This document shows, one piece after another, positions 1 to 9,755 of a stretch of 64,000 nucleotides of DNA. This DNA comes from CAZPUI01 sp964415525. GTDB taxonomy: Bacteria; Acidobacteriota; Holophagae; Holophagales; Holophagaceae. The stretch is from positions 1 through 64,000 of the forward strand of contig CAYQAS010000002.1 in assembly GCA_964415525.1 (NCBI GenBank), given 5' to 3'. The position numbers and the translations under genes are program-made. The notes beneath the pieces were generated by a model. That model was not told where the DNA came from and did no database searches. It saw only the letters and a list, made by a program, of their open reading frames with translations. How positions within the stretch are numbered: the stretch's first letter is position 1; each line of letters opens with the position of its first letter.

Positions 1-1123
<1,123 letters not shown>

Positions 1124-1188
1124 GGTGGCCTCCTTGATGGGTCTTGTCAGAGAACGCAGATCGGTAGAACAGTGCTTCCGCCTGAAAA

Positions 1189-1218
1189 CGGGGGCCGACC
1201 ATTGAGGATCGGCCCCCG
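1189..1218 (-). terminator. Hairpin between rpsG and fusA
   Basis: A ten-base-pair GC-rich stem (CGGGGGCCGA paired with TCGGCCCCCG). On the minus strand it is followed by GTTTTC. It lies 18 bases after the rpsG stop and about 65 bases before the fusA start, so it may act as a partial terminator that sets the EF-G to S7 ratio, or as a processing site. The U-tract is short, so full termination is unlikely. Confidence 0.55.
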
Positions 1219-1235
1219 GTGTAAACGGGCGGTGA

Positions 1236-1706
1236 CTACCAGCGGAAGTGGGCGAACGCCTTGTTGGCCTCGGCCATCTTGTGGACGTCGTCCTTCTTCT
1301 TGATCGAAGCGCCGCGCATGTTCATGGCGTCCATGATCTCGCCAGCCAGCTTGTCGCGCATGGTGCGCTCGCCGCGGGAGGCGGAGTAGATCTTCAGCCA
1401 GCGCATCGCCAGGGACTGGCGACGGTTCTGGGGAACCTCGATGGGCACCTGGTAGGTGGCGCCACCGACGCGGCGGGACTTGACTTCGACCGCAGGCTTG
1501 ATGTTGTTGATCGCGCGCTCGAAGGCTTCCAGCGCCACTTCGCCGGTCTTCTTGGAGACGATCTCGAGTGCACCGTAGAGGATGCGCTCGGCGGTTGCCT
1601 TCTTGCCGCGCTCCATCAACACGTTGACGAACTTGGTGATGGTGACGCTGTTGTAGACGGGATCCGGCAGGATCTCGCGCTTGGGAGGCGTAGAACGACG
1701 GGACAT
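1236..1706 (-). CDS. rpsG: 30S ribosomal protein S7
   Basis: Small-subunit protein S7, a primary binder of the 3' domain of 16S rRNA. The 156 residues match the usual bacterial length, and the sequence begins MSRRSTPPKREILPDP with the conserved segment PVYNS followed by VTKF-like residues. The ATG is preceded by AGGAGG that overlaps the rpsL stop codon, so the two are translationally linked. It lies second in the str operon, between rpsL and fusA. S7 is the classical autogenous repressor of this operon in enterobacteria; whether that holds here cannot be seen. Confidence 0.98.
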   Translation of the reverse strand: MSRRSTPPKREILPDPVYNSVTITKFVNVLMERGKKATAERILYGALEIVSKKTGEVALEAFERAINNIKPAVEVKSRRVGGATYQVPIEVPQNRRQSLAMRWLKIYSASRGERTMRDKLAGEIMDAMNMRGASIKKKDDVHKMAEANKAFAHFRW

Positions 1707-1716
1707 GGGCTACCTC

Positions 1717-2115
1717 CTACTTCTTCTTCGCAGCGGCAGCGCCGGCCTTGGGCCGCTTCGCACCGTACTTGGAACGGGACTGGTTGCGGCCGTTGACGCC
1801 GGTGGCGTCGAGGGTGCCGCGGACCACGTGATAACGCACACCCGGCAGATCCTTCACACGGCCACCGCGGATCAGCACGATGGAGTGCTCCTGCAGGTTG
1901 TGGCCCACGCCCGGGATGTAGGTGGTGCACTCGATGCCGTTGGTGAGACGGACACGGGCCACCTTGCGAAGCGCAGAGTTCGGCTTCTTGGGGGTGGTGG
2001 TGAAGACGCGGGTGCAGACGCCGCGCTTCTGGGGGCAAGCCTCGAGCGCAGGGCTCTTGGTCTTGTTCTCGAACGTCTTACGTCCGATACGGATCAGCTG
2101 ATTGATGGTTGGCAC
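1717..2115 (-). CDS. rpsL: 30S ribosomal protein S12
   Basis: Small-subunit decoding-centre protein S12. The family signature PTINQLIRIGRK follows immediately after the start, and PQKRGVCTRV, KPNSALRKVARV and GGRVKDLPGVRYHVVRG are all present. The start is the GTG at 2115 (132 residues) because GGAGGAT lies just upstream and S12 proteins begin with (M)PTINQL. An ATG 24 bases further upstream is in frame but lacks a ribosome-binding site. The C-terminus has a short Ala/Lys-rich tail longer than in E. coli. It is the first gene of the str operon. Confidence 0.97.
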   Translation of the reverse strand: MPTINQLIRIGRKTFENKTKSPALEACPQKRGVCTRVFTTTPKKPNSALRKVARVRLTNGIECTTYIPGVGHNLQEHSIVLIRGGRVKDLPGVRYHVVRGTLDATGVNGRNQSRSKYGAKRPKAGAAAAKKK

Positions 2116-2131
2116 ACCATCCTCCGAGGAG

Positions 2132-2252
2132 AGGCGCATTCATGCGCCTGGGCCCGAGAGGTCGGTCGAGCCGACATCGGACGGATCACAAACGTGAAGG
2201 CTCCGGGATGACCCGGAACCTTCGAGTCTAGCCCTTCACCTTGAAAACGCAA
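2132..2252 (-). promoter_or_regulatory. Promoter and structured leader of the str operon
   Basis: On the minus strand a sigma70-like pair is visible: TTGCGT (2252-2247) and TAGACT (2230-2225) with a 16-base spacer. The roughly 110-base leader then contains two hairpins. One, at about 2197-2224, pairs GAAGG and TCCGGG with CCCGGA and CCTTC. The other, at 2132-2149, is the perfect inverted repeat AGGCGCAT/ATGCGCCT that ends just before the rpsL ribosome-binding site. Inference: these could mediate attenuation or ribosomal-protein feedback. Confidence 0.5.
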
Positions 2253-2266
2253 GGCAAAAGCCCGAA

Positions 2267-2539
2267 TCAACCCTTGTGTGCACAGGCGCCACCGGAACAG
2301 CAACCGCCCGATGGCGCAGCTGTTGCGGCCTTGGGAGCCGTTGCGGCCTCGCCCGAGCTGCCATAGCCCTGCTTGTACCAGCCGCCGCCTGAGAGGGCGA
2401 AGGCGGGCGCCGAGAGCTGGCGCTTCATGCCGGAAGAGGCCCCGCACTCGGGACAGTCGTGGAATTCGGGAGCGGAGATGGATTCCAGGCGTTCTTCCCG
2501 GTCCCCACAGGCTTCGCAACAGTATTCGTAGAGGGGCAT
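2267..2539 (-). CDS. FmdB-family zinc-ribbon protein
   Basis: A 90-residue protein starting MPLYEYCCEACG, the hallmark of the FmdB putative regulatory family. The zinc ribbon is formed by CEACG (residues 8-12) and CPECG (residues 29-34). The C-terminal half is low-complexity Gly/Ala/Ser and ends in a second Cys-rich patch (GGCCSGGACAHKG). The role is not established for the family; regulation of formamidase or amidase operons gave it its name. It lies directly upstream of the str promoter on the same strand and appears to be transcribed independently. Confidence 0.85.
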   Translation of the reverse strand: MPLYEYCCEACGDREERLESISAPEFHDCPECGASSGMKRQLSAPAFALSGGGWYKQGYGSSGEAATAPKAATAAPSGGCCSGGACAHKG

Positions 2540-2604
2540 GGCATCCTCTAAAAAAGATCAGGTCCGGCTTATGCCGTGACCTCTTAGATTGCCACAGGGA
2601 TCCC

Positions 2605-3096
2605 ATGGTTTCACTGGACCGTTTCTACCGCACCCCTTCTGCCTTCCTGGAGGCACACCCGGCGCGTCCGCGCTGCCTGTGCTTCACCAACGGCTGCTTC
2701 GACCTGCTCCATCCAGGCCACGTGCAGTATCTGGAGGACGTTCGCGCCCTCGGCGACTTCCTCGTCGTCGGGCTCAACAGTGATGCCTCCGTCCGTCGCC
2801 TCAAGGGCGACAGCCGTCCGTTGCAGGATGAATGGGCCCGCGCCCGCATCCTCTTGGGCCTGCGCAGTGTGGATGCCGTCGTGCTCTTCGAGGAGGACAC
2901 CCCCTTCGAATTGATCTCTGCCCTCCAGCCGGACCTGCTCGCTAAGGGCGGTGACTACACGCCCGACAACGTGGTGGGCCGAGATGTGGTCGAGGCCCGG
3001 GGCGGTCGGCTCGTCCTGGTGCCCTTTCTGCCCGGCCATAGCAGCAGCACCATCGTCGAACGCATCCGCACCGGACGCGGCGTCGCCCAGGGCTGA
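2605..3096 (+). CDS. rfaE2: D-glycero-beta-D-manno-heptose 1-phosphate adenylyltransferase
   Basis: Nucleotidyltransferase that transfers AMP from ATP to heptose 1-phosphate in the ADP-heptose pathway for LPS inner core. It corresponds to the stand-alone C-terminal domain of HldE. The nucleotidyltransferase motif TNGCFDLLHPGH is at residues 28-39, with VGLNSD and the late KGGDYTPDNVVG and GHSSSTIV segments typical of RfaE domain II. The 163 residues fit the monofunctional form. The start ATG at 2605 follows a weak AGGGA. The TPR gene begins one base after its stop, so the two are co-transcribed. The kinase domain (HldE N-terminal half) is not in this window. Confidence 0.93.
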   Translation: MVSLDRFYRTPSAFLEAHPARPRCLCFTNGCFDLLHPGHVQYLEDVRALGDFLVVGLNSDASVRRLKGDSRPLQDEWARARILLGLRSVDAVVLFEEDTPFELISALQPDLLAKGGDYTPDNVVGRDVVEARGGRLVLVPFLPGHSSSTIVERIRTGRGVAQG

Positions 3097-3097
3097 G

Positions 3098-4807
3098 ATG
3101 GAACTCCGCACCGCCCTGCGCCCCTGGCTCCGACCCGCGCTCTGCGTGGTGCTGCCTGCGGCGGCCTCCGCCTTCATCCTGCGGGTGCTCGAGGTCCCAG
3201 GGGCACTGGTGCTGGGTCCATTGCTGGCCCTTGGCTCCGGCTCCGCAGGCCTCGCCGTGCGCCGAGCCTGGCTGGCCCCTGCGCGGTTTCAGCGTGCGGA
3301 GGCCCAGTGGGAGAAGGGCGGCTCACCCGAGGATGTCCTTCGCATCCTGGAAGGCCTCGGCCTCGTCTCCGGCGAACTCGGCTACCGCGCTTCGCTGCTG
3401 AAATCCCGTGCGGCCTTTGCCCTCGGGCAGCGCGAAGCCTCGTGGCGCATGGCCCTTGAGGCCAGCCTCCTCCGCCTCCCGTTCTGGCAGCGCTGGCCCC
3501 TGCTGCGCTTCCTGCGCCGCACCCAGGACGGCTCTCGCGCTGCTGCCATCCGCCAGGGCGAGGCCCTGCTGCTCCGGCATCCTCACCTTGGACGCCTCCT
3601 CCATCTCGTGGCCCTGCTGCACTTCCAGGAAAGCAACTCCACCCGCGCCTGGGAACTCCTCACCCGGGTCATTCCCGGCGCGACCGAAGACCCGCTCCTG
3701 CTGGAGGATCTGCTCCTCACCACCCTGCACCACATTCAGAACGCCTCGCCGCTCCAGAGTCTGCGCATTCCGGAGATCTTCGAGGCCGTCCTGCCGATTC
3801 TGCTCTACCGGCACGGCGATCCCCGCCTGCCCTGGGACCGCACCACTCCCGCCCGCTACCTGCTGGAGCAGAGCCGCCAGGAATTGGTGCTCGCCCTCGC
3901 TCACAGCCTGCCGGATGCCCAGCGCCCCGCCGACCTCTGGCTGCAGGAAATCGGTGCCCTGAGGGACCTCGGCGATCTCGAGGGCGCCAAGGTGGCCGTG
4001 CAGGACGCCCTCGCCTTCCATCCGCACAGCGTCGGGTTGTGGCTGGAGCGACACGCCATCTCCCTGGACCTGCGAATGACAGAGGAGGCCACCCAATCCC
4101 TGGATCACGCCGGCGTCCTCCTGCGGGAGCAGGGCGGCGATGACCCCCTGCAGTGGGTCTGGCGCATGCGCGTCGCGGAGTTCACCTACTGGAACCGCGG
4201 CGACGCGGCCACCGCCTGGGAGCTCCTGCAGACCATTCCCGAGGCCGAGCGGATCGGCCCGCCGCCGCCCCTTACGCTCGAACTCCAGGTCGCCCTCGGT
4301 CGCTTCGAGGAGGCGTATCAGGGCGTGGTGGAGGCCCTGAAGGCCAAACCCGAGGATGTGGACCTGCTGCTACTGCAGGCGGATTGCCTGGCGGGCATGC
4401 AAGCCTGGGAAGCCCTGCTGCCCTTCCTTGAACACCTCAAAGACGAGGTCAAGGCCCGAGGCGACTACTGGAACCTGCTGGGACTCGCGCAGAGCCACGC
4501 GGGGCAGAAACTGGCCTCCCGGGACCATCTGGAGCGGGCGGCCTTCATGGAGCCCGATCAGGTCGACTTCATCCTCGATGCCGGTCACGCATGCATGGAC
4601 CTCGGCGAGCACGACCGCGCCGCCCATCACTTCCGCCAAGTCCTGCGGTTCGATTCCCGCAATGCGGAGGCTCTGGTGCAGCTGGCGGAAACCCGCCGCC
4701 TCGTCCATGACCGCGAAGGCGCGCGGCGCTACCTGCGGGAGTGCCTCCTCCACCACCCCGATCACGAGCAGGCCCAGACCTACCTCGCGGAGCTGGAAGC
4801 GAACTGA
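3098..4807 (+). CDS. Membrane-anchored tetratricopeptide-repeat protein
   Basis: A 569-residue protein. Residues about 12-50 contain one or two hydrophobic segments (a VVLPAAASAFIL-like helix and a Gly/Leu-rich stretch), so the protein is probably anchored in the inner membrane. The rest is helical with recurring TPR-like motifs, clearest in the C-terminal third (WNLLGLAQSHAGQ, DAGHACMDLGEHDRAAHHF, ALVQLAETRRLVHDREGARRYL). TPR arrays are protein-interaction scaffolds; no catalytic motif is visible. The ATG at 3098 overlaps no earlier gene but lies within two bases of the rfaE2 stop. The next gene is an FHA protein, so the group may be a small signalling or assembly module. Confidence 0.8.
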   Translation: MELRTALRPWLRPALCVVLPAAASAFILRVLEVPGALVLGPLLALGSGSAGLAVRRAWLAPARFQRAEAQWEKGGSPEDVLRILEGLGLVSGELGYRASLLKSRAAFALGQREASWRMALEASLLRLPFWQRWPLLRFLRRTQDGSRAAAIRQGEALLLRHPHLGRLLHLVALLHFQESNSTRAWELLTRVIPGATEDPLLLEDLLLTTLHHIQNASPLQSLRIPEIFEAVLPILLYRHGDPRLPWDRTTPARYLLEQSRQELVLALAHSLPDAQRPADLWLQEIGALRDLGDLEGAKVAVQDALAFHPHSVGLWLERHAISLDLRMTEEATQSLDHAGVLLREQGGDDPLQWVWRMRVAEFTYWNRGDAATAWELLQTIPEAERIGPPPPLTLELQVALGRFEEAYQGVVEALKAKPEDVDLLLLQADCLAGMQAWEALLPFLEHLKDEVKARGDYWNLLGLAQSHAGQKLASRDHLERAAFMEPDQVDFILDAGHACMDLGEHDRAAHHFRQVLRFDSRNAEALVQLAETRRLVHDREGARRYLRECLLHHPDHEQAQTYLAELEAN

Positions 4808-4863
4808 GGCCCCCCAGCCGCGCCCGCATCGGGCATCCTGGGGCATCCCTCAGGAGCCAGATC

Positions 4864-6288
4864 ATGAGCCCCGACCCCTCCCTGGTGGTCCTCTCCAGCG
4901 GCCAGCGCATCCCCCTGCGGGAGGGCCTCACGCTGGGACGCGGCACGGACTGTGATATCCGCTTGGAGGATGGCAGCGTCTCCAGTCGTCATGCGGCCTT
5001 CCGGCGCATCGGCGCCGGGTGGATCGTGCAGGACCTGAACGCCACAAATGGCACCTGGCTGCAGGGCGAGCGGGTCGTCGGGAGCGCTCCGTTGCAGGAG
5101 GGCGACACCCTGGGCCTCGGCGCGATGCTGCTACGGGTGGAGGGCCTCCAGCCCGAGGGCACCACGGCCTTCCCCCCGCCGCTGCTGCCTCCGCCACCGC
5201 CATTGCCCCCGGCCTTCCCGCCGCCCCTTCCCCAGGCGGTTCCACCTCCGCTGCCGACGCAGGCCTATCAGCCGCCACCGATCCCTGCTGCAGCCTGGAG
5301 GCCGCCACAGGTGCCTCCGCCGACACAGAAGCGGGGAGGCCGCGGGTGGCTCTGGATCCTGGCGGCCCTGCTCCTCGGCGGACTCGGTGCCCTGGGTTGG
5401 GTGCTGAAGGACCGTTTCCTGGGCGGTTCCGAAACCCCCGTGAAGGCGCTTGTGACCTTCCGGCAGGAGGCCGAAGCCGGTGCTCCGGGCGCATTCACCC
5501 GAGTCCAGGCCCCGCTCCAGCGGCTGCGCGACCTCAACCAGACCCTCTTCCCCACCGCCGAGCCCGCGGCGGGTTGGGCCTACCACTTCGGCCACAGCCT
5601 CGTCGCCCCCGGTGGAATCAACGGACGGCGCCAGGCGGTGCTCTTCTACAATCCCTGGTCGGATGTGGGGTTGGTGACGGTCTGGGAAGGCGAGACCCGC
5701 ATCACGGATCTGGAGGCGATCCCGGGCGAGGCCCTGCGCAACGGCGGCAAGGCGCCCCTGGGAGGTGTGCCCGGCTGGATGCGCCCGCAGGCCTATGGGC
5801 CCTTCGCTGTCGGCCACGCCACCGCCCAGACCGTGAAGGCCTTCGAGACGGCCTTCGCGCAGCAGACGGATCTGGAACTTGCCCTGCCCTGGCTCGCGAG
5901 CGGCAACGCCCGAGAAGGCTGCCGAGTGGCCTGCGCCCTGCAGTTCGCCCAGGTGCTCAAGTCCCTGGTGGACTTCAGCGCGGCGGCGGACGTGCCTGCT
6001 CGCATCGCCTTCATCCGCATGCTGGCCGAAGGCAAGGCCGCGCTCCAGGGCGCCAGCGCCACGCCTCCCGAGAGCGAGGCCGCCCTGCGCAAGCTGCCCG
6101 CTGGCGCCTGGGCATGCTTCCGCCCCACCGTGATGGTGAAGACCGGCGACAAGGTGCTGGTGATGGCTCACCACAAGACCCAGCCGGACCTCTTCCTGGG
6201 CGTGGTGCTCCATCCCGCGGAGGACGGCCTGCGTCCCGAGCGCCTCGACCTCCTGAGTTTCAACGGCTGCTATGGAGCCCAGAAATGA
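4864..6288 (+). CDS. FHA-domain protein with Pro-rich linker and one membrane segment
   Basis: A 474-residue protein. Residues 1-95 form a forkhead-associated domain with the phosphothreonine-binding signature GRGTDCDI, then SVSSRHA and NGTW. A proline-rich linker covers about 103-155 and a transmembrane helix 161-181. The C-terminal 290 residues form a domain I do not recognise. The arrangement (cytoplasmic FHA, membrane helix, extracytoplasmic domain) suggests a receptor or adaptor for Ser/Thr phosphorylation. No kinase gene is in the neighbourhood. Its stop overlaps the next start (ATGA), so the two proteins are probably made together. Confidence 0.85.
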   Translation: MSPDPSLVVLSSGQRIPLREGLTLGRGTDCDIRLEDGSVSSRHAAFRRIGAGWIVQDLNATNGTWLQGERVVGSAPLQEGDTLGLGAMLLRVEGLQPEGTTAFPPPLLPPPPPLPPAFPPPLPQAVPPPLPTQAYQPPPIPAAAWRPPQVPPPTQKRGGRGWLWILAALLLGGLGALGWVLKDRFLGGSETPVKALVTFRQEAEAGAPGAFTRVQAPLQRLRDLNQTLFPTAEPAAGWAYHFGHSLVAPGGINGRRQAVLFYNPWSDVGLVTVWEGETRITDLEAIPGEALRNGGKAPLGGVPGWMRPQAYGPFAVGHATAQTVKAFETAFAQQTDLELALPWLASGNAREGCRVACALQFAQVLKSLVDFSAAADVPARIAFIRMLAEGKAALQGASATPPESEAALRKLPAGAWACFRPTVMVKTGDKVLVMAHHKTQPDLFLGVVLHPAEDGLRPERLDLLSFNGCYGAQK

Positions 6289-7379
6289 GCGCGCGGTTCC
6301 GCCCCCTCCTCATCGGCGCCGCTCTGGCACTCGCCGCCCAGAATGCGGGCGACACCGTGAACCTGGGCCCCTCCCTGAACGTGCCGCCCTTCGATGCGGG
6401 CAAGGCCATCTACGACACCATGGAGACCGTAGGAACGACGGTCACCACCGCCAAGACCGAGGGCCTGGACAAGACCCTGGAGATCGCCCAGAAGCACTTC
6501 CAGGACCTGTCCCAGGGCAATCGTCACGCCGCCAAGCAGCTGTCCGGTATGCCCAAGGGGGCCGATGCCCGAGCCTGGCAGAACACCCAGGGAGGCCGGG
6601 CCAATACCCTGGGAAAGATCAAAATCGTGGGGGATCTCATCGAGATCTTCGACGCGTTCAGTTCCGCTGGTGGCTACATCGTGGAAGGCGACACCACCGG
6701 CGCCGCAGCGATTCTCATCAACGCCATCGGCAAGAAGGGCGCCGCCGCGGCAGGGGCCACCGTGGGGGGCGTGCTCGGCCCCGCGGGCATGGTGATCGGT
6801 GCCGAAGGGGGGGACCGTGCCTACAAGGCCTATGTGGAGAACCGGGTCAACAAGGCGGAGCTCGATAAGTTCAACCAGGACCGCCGGGATGCCTCACTCG
6901 GCTTCGCCAAGACCGGCCGTTACAGCGGCACCGTCACCTGGGTCGCCTCCGCACCGTACGACGAGCGGAGCGGCGCGCCCCCCATGTCCGTACGGTTCCA
7001 GGGCCCCATGACCGCCGACCTCGACCGGGACGACAACCTCAAGATCCACTACGAACTCAAAGGCACGCTGGACGGCCTTGGGGTCGCAGGGGCCACGGCG
7101 GGCATCAGCATGGGGTTCAGCGTCACCACCACCGGCGACCTGACGGGCCTCGCCAAGGATGGGAGGTTCCAGGCCAAAGGCACGTCCCACGGCACCAGCC
7201 ACTTCAAGGCCGACTTCGGCGGGCTGGCCAATGCCCCCCAGCCCCAACGCCAGGACAGCACCTTCAGCGGCGCCATGACCGCCAGCGGCACCTACACCCG
7301 CGAAACCCTCACTGGCACGCTCAGTAGCCCTAATATGCACGCCAAACCCATGACGTTCGTCCTGACGAAACAGCGTTGA
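6285..7379 (+). CDS. Putative secreted protein coupled to the FHA gene; function unknown
   Basis: A 364-residue protein starting MSARFRPLLIGAALALAAQN, a plausible Sec signal peptide. Residues about 130-180 contain a long Ala/Gly-rich hydrophobic stretch (AAAILINAIGKKGAAAAGA, then GGVLGPAGMVIG), which resembles a glycine-zipper membrane-inserting hairpin. The C-terminal 150 residues look beta-rich (repeated T/S-G-T patterns). I do not recognise the family. Translation is coupled to the FHA gene by an ATGA overlap, and a strong terminator follows, so this ends the transcript that begins at rfaE2 or the TPR gene. Confidence 0.75.
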   Translation: MSARFRPLLIGAALALAAQNAGDTVNLGPSLNVPPFDAGKAIYDTMETVGTTVTTAKTEGLDKTLEIAQKHFQDLSQGNRHAAKQLSGMPKGADARAWQNTQGGRANTLGKIKIVGDLIEIFDAFSSAGGYIVEGDTTGAAAILINAIGKKGAAAAGATVGGVLGPAGMVIGAEGGDRAYKAYVENRVNKAELDKFNQDRRDASLGFAKTGRYSGTVTWVASAPYDERSGAPPMSVRFQGPMTADLDRDDNLKIHYELKGTLDGLGVAGATAGISMGFSVTTTGDLTGLAKDGRFQAKGTSHGTSHFKADFGGLANAPQPQRQDSTFSGAMTASGTYTRETLTGTLSSPNMHAKPMTFVLTKQR

Positions 7380-7384
7380 TGCAT

Positions 7385-7418
7385 GCAGAAGGGGCGCTCC
7401 AAGGAGCGCCCCTTCTGC
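7385..7418. terminator. Bidirectional terminator between convergent genes
   Basis: A perfect 16-base-pair inverted repeat (GCAGAAGGGGCGCTCC and its complement, two-base AA centre). It lies between the stop of the 364-residue protein and the stop of the oppositely oriented nucleoside permease. T residues are limited, but the A/T edges of the stem serve both strands. Confidence 0.75.
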
Positions 7419-7435
7419 AACCGCGTTGGGTAGAT

Positions 7436-8851
7436 CTACGTCAGGATGCCCGCGATGCAGGCGCTGAGGAAGTTCGCCAGGGTGCCGGCGAGCATGGCGC
7501 GCAGGCCGAGGCGGGCGAGGTCGCCGCGGCGCTCGGGGATCAGGGCGCCGATGCCGCCGATCTGGATGGCGATGCTGCTGAAGTTTGCGAAGCCGCAGAG
7601 AGCGAAGGTCGCCACCAGCTTGGCCTTGGCGGAGAGGAGCGGCATCTGGCCCAGCTCGATGAAGGCCACGAACTCGTTCACCACCATGCGCTTGCCCAAA
7701 AGGGCGCCGATGACCCCGGACTCCTGCCAGGGCACGCCCATCAGGAAGGCGGGCACCTTGAAGACCACTGCCAGGATGGACTCCATGGAGAGGCCCGGAT
7801 GCACGGCCTTGAGCAAGCCGTTCACCAGCGCCACCAGGGCGATGAAGGCGACCAGCATCACCGCCACATTGAAGGCCAGGTGGCCACCTTCACCCGCACC
7901 GCGGGCGGCGGCATCCAGGATGTTCGCGTCCGTGTTGGGCAGGTCGACCTTGACCTCGCCTTCTGTCACCGGCTTGCCGGTCTCGGGCTCGAGGATCTTG
8001 GCCAGCATGATGGCGCCCGGGGCGGTCATGATCACGGCGGTCAGCAGGTGGACGATGTCCACGTGGGCGATCTGCACGTAGGCCACCATGATCGAGCCAG
8101 ACACGTGTGCCATGCCCGCCGTCATGATCGTCATCAGCTCGGACATCGTGAAGCGGGACAGGAAGGGCCGCACGGTGAGGGGCGCCTCGGTCTGCCCCAT
8201 CAGGATCGACGCCGCCACACAGACGCTCTCGGCGCCGCTGACCTTCAGCACGCGGCCCATGGCGCGGGCGCAGGCACCCACCACCCACTGCATCACGCCG
8301 AGGTAGTAGAGCACCGCGAAGATGCTGGCCACGAAGATGATGGTGGGCAGCACGACGAAGGCGAAGACGAGGCCGATCTTCCCGCCGGGGCCATCCGACA
8401 GCGGGCCGAACACGAAGGACGCGCCGTCGTGGGCAAAGCTCATGAGGTGCTCCACGCCGATTCGGACCCGATCGAAGGTCTTGCCGACGAGGTTGCCCCA
8501 GAGCATGGTGGCCACAATCACGCCGAAGATGCTCCAGTTGAGGGTCTTGCTCTCCACCTTCGCGAAGCGGCGCAGCAGCATGGGCGCGAACAGGAGCAGC
8601 AGCACGACCCAACCGAAGCCGTAGAACTTCGCCTCAGGAGTGCCCGCGTTCACGGTGAAGCCCGGCCACGGGGCGACGGACGTGATCGCCTGACTGATGG
8701 CGGTGCCCTTCAACACGATCACCGCGAAGACCCACTGCAGGCCCAACGCATAGAGAATGCTCTTCCAATGGATGGCCTTCCGGTCCCTGCTCAACAGCAG
8801 GGCCAAACCCAGAAATGCGACAATGCCTAGCAAGCCCACGAAGCGGGTCAT
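7436..8851 (-). CDS. nupC: Concentrative nucleoside transporter (CNT family)
   Basis: An inner-membrane cation-coupled nucleoside permease of 471 residues. The CNT signatures GQTEAPL and GKRMVVNEFVAF are present, as is the long hydrophobic pattern of a multi-span transporter. It is longer than E. coli NupC (about 400 residues) and has a polar insertion after about residue 270 (LEPETGKPVTEGEVKVDLPN). The start is the ATG at 8851, preceded by GGAGGATCC; a longer in-frame extension lacks a ribosome-binding site. It is divergent from udk and opens a nucleoside-salvage neighbourhood. Coupling to Na+ rather than H+ is possible but cannot be read from the sequence with certainty. Confidence 0.92.
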   Translation of the reverse strand: MTRFVGLLGIVAFLGLALLLSRDRKAIHWKSILYALGLQWVFAVIVLKGTAISQAITSVAPWPGFTVNAGTPEAKFYGFGWVVLLLLFAPMLLRRFAKVESKTLNWSIFGVIVATMLWGNLVGKTFDRVRIGVEHLMSFAHDGASFVFGPLSDGPGGKIGLVFAFVVLPTIIFVASIFAVLYYLGVMQWVVGACARAMGRVLKVSGAESVCVAASILMGQTEAPLTVRPFLSRFTMSELMTIMTAGMAHVSGSIMVAYVQIAHVDIVHLLTAVIMTAPGAIMLAKILEPETGKPVTEGEVKVDLPNTDANILDAAARGAGEGGHLAFNVAVMLVAFIALVALVNGLLKAVHPGLSMESILAVVFKVPAFLMGVPWQESGVIGALLGKRMVVNEFVAFIELGQMPLLSAKAKLVATFALCGFANFSSIAIQIGGIGALIPERRGDLARLGLRAMLAGTLANFLSACIAGILT

Positions 8852-8963
8852 GGATCCTCCGGTATATCGGTTCAACTTCAAATGTTCGGGCGTGGGGCCA
8901 CCCGAGTCCTGGGGGGGATCATTATGACGGGATAACCCCGTTACGATAGGGGCTGGAGGCCCC

Positions 8964-9596
8964 ATGAAGGATCAGCCCTTGCTCATCGGGATCGTCGGTG
9001 GAAGCGGAAGCGGTAAGACCTCCATTGCCGCGGAGGTGATCCGGCGCCTCCGCGATCTCTCCGTGGACGCCCTGATGTTGGACATGGACGCGTATTACGC
9101 GCCGCTGGAATTGGTAAAGGGCCGCTTCGACGACCGCCCCATTAACTGGGACCACCCCCACGCCTTCGACCTGGAGTTGATGGCCGCTCATCTCGCGGCC
9201 CTGCGCAAGGGACAGCCCATCCGAAAGCCCCAGTACGACTTCACCGTGAGCGACCGAGTGGGCTGGGCCGAACCCCTTCAGCCGGGTCGCGTCGTGGTGC
9301 TGGAGGGTCTGCTGATCTTCGCGCTGCAGGAACTGCGCGAGCAGCTCGATGTGAAGATATTCGTGGATACCGACGCCGACATCCGCATCCTCAGGCGCAT
9401 CCAACGCGACACCGTGGAGCGCGGGCGGTCCCTGGAAAGCGTCGTCGAGCAGTACCTGAACTCCGTGCGCCCCATGCACCTGGAATTCGTCGAACCGAGC
9501 AAGCGCTGGGCGGACCTCATCGTCCCCACCGGCGTCGAGAACGAGCGCGCCATCGCCATGCTCGTCCACCACATCCGCGGTGTGCTTGGGGCATGA
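8964..9596 (+). CDS. udk: Uridine/cytidine kinase
   Basis: A P-loop kinase that phosphorylates uridine and cytidine to the monophosphates. The Walker A motif GGSGSGKT is at residues 12-19. It is followed by the DMDAYY segment (the usual DSFYK-like position), the nucleoside-binding NWDHPHAFD segment, QYDF, and the lid region RRIQRDTVERGRS. The 210 residues match the family. It lies divergent to the CNT permease and upstream of tdk, so imported pyrimidine nucleosides can be trapped at once. Confidence 0.95.
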   Translation: MKDQPLLIGIVGGSGSGKTSIAAEVIRRLRDLSVDALMLDMDAYYAPLELVKGRFDDRPINWDHPHAFDLELMAAHLAALRKGQPIRKPQYDFTVSDRVGWAEPLQPGRVVVLEGLLIFALQELREQLDVKIFVDTDADIRILRRIQRDTVERGRSLESVVEQYLNSVRPMHLEFVEPSKRWADLIVPTGVENERAIAMLVHHIRGVLGA

Positions 9597-9608
9597 AACG
9601 AAAAGCAC

Positions 9609-9728
9609 ACCACGAAGGGCCACAAAGGACCACGAAATCAGGTCAGATGTAACGGCCACCCCGACAATCAGGTTCCAACCCCAGCATTTCCACTTTCCTT
9701 CGTGGCCCTTCGTGGCCCTTCGTGGCCC
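9609..9728. repeat. Inverted pair of short-period TTCGTGGCCC repeats
   Basis: Between udk and tdk, three tandem copies of TTCGTGGCCC (9699-9728) face an inverted, degenerate set of the same ten-base unit (9609-9636, CCACGAAGGG, CCACAAAGGA, CCACGAAAT). The arms could fold into a long stem with a roughly 60-base loop in the transcript. Such phrases occur as dispersed repeats in several bacteria. No gene is visible in this 159-base gap. Confidence 0.7.
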
Positions 9729-9755
9729 ATTCTTTCTGATCAGGAGCACTCGGCC

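Noticed and set aside
7376..8830. Plus-strand open frame of 484 codons, His/Ala/Gly-rich
   Set aside because: Compositional shadow opposite the CNT permease; no start signal and no recognisable protein pattern.
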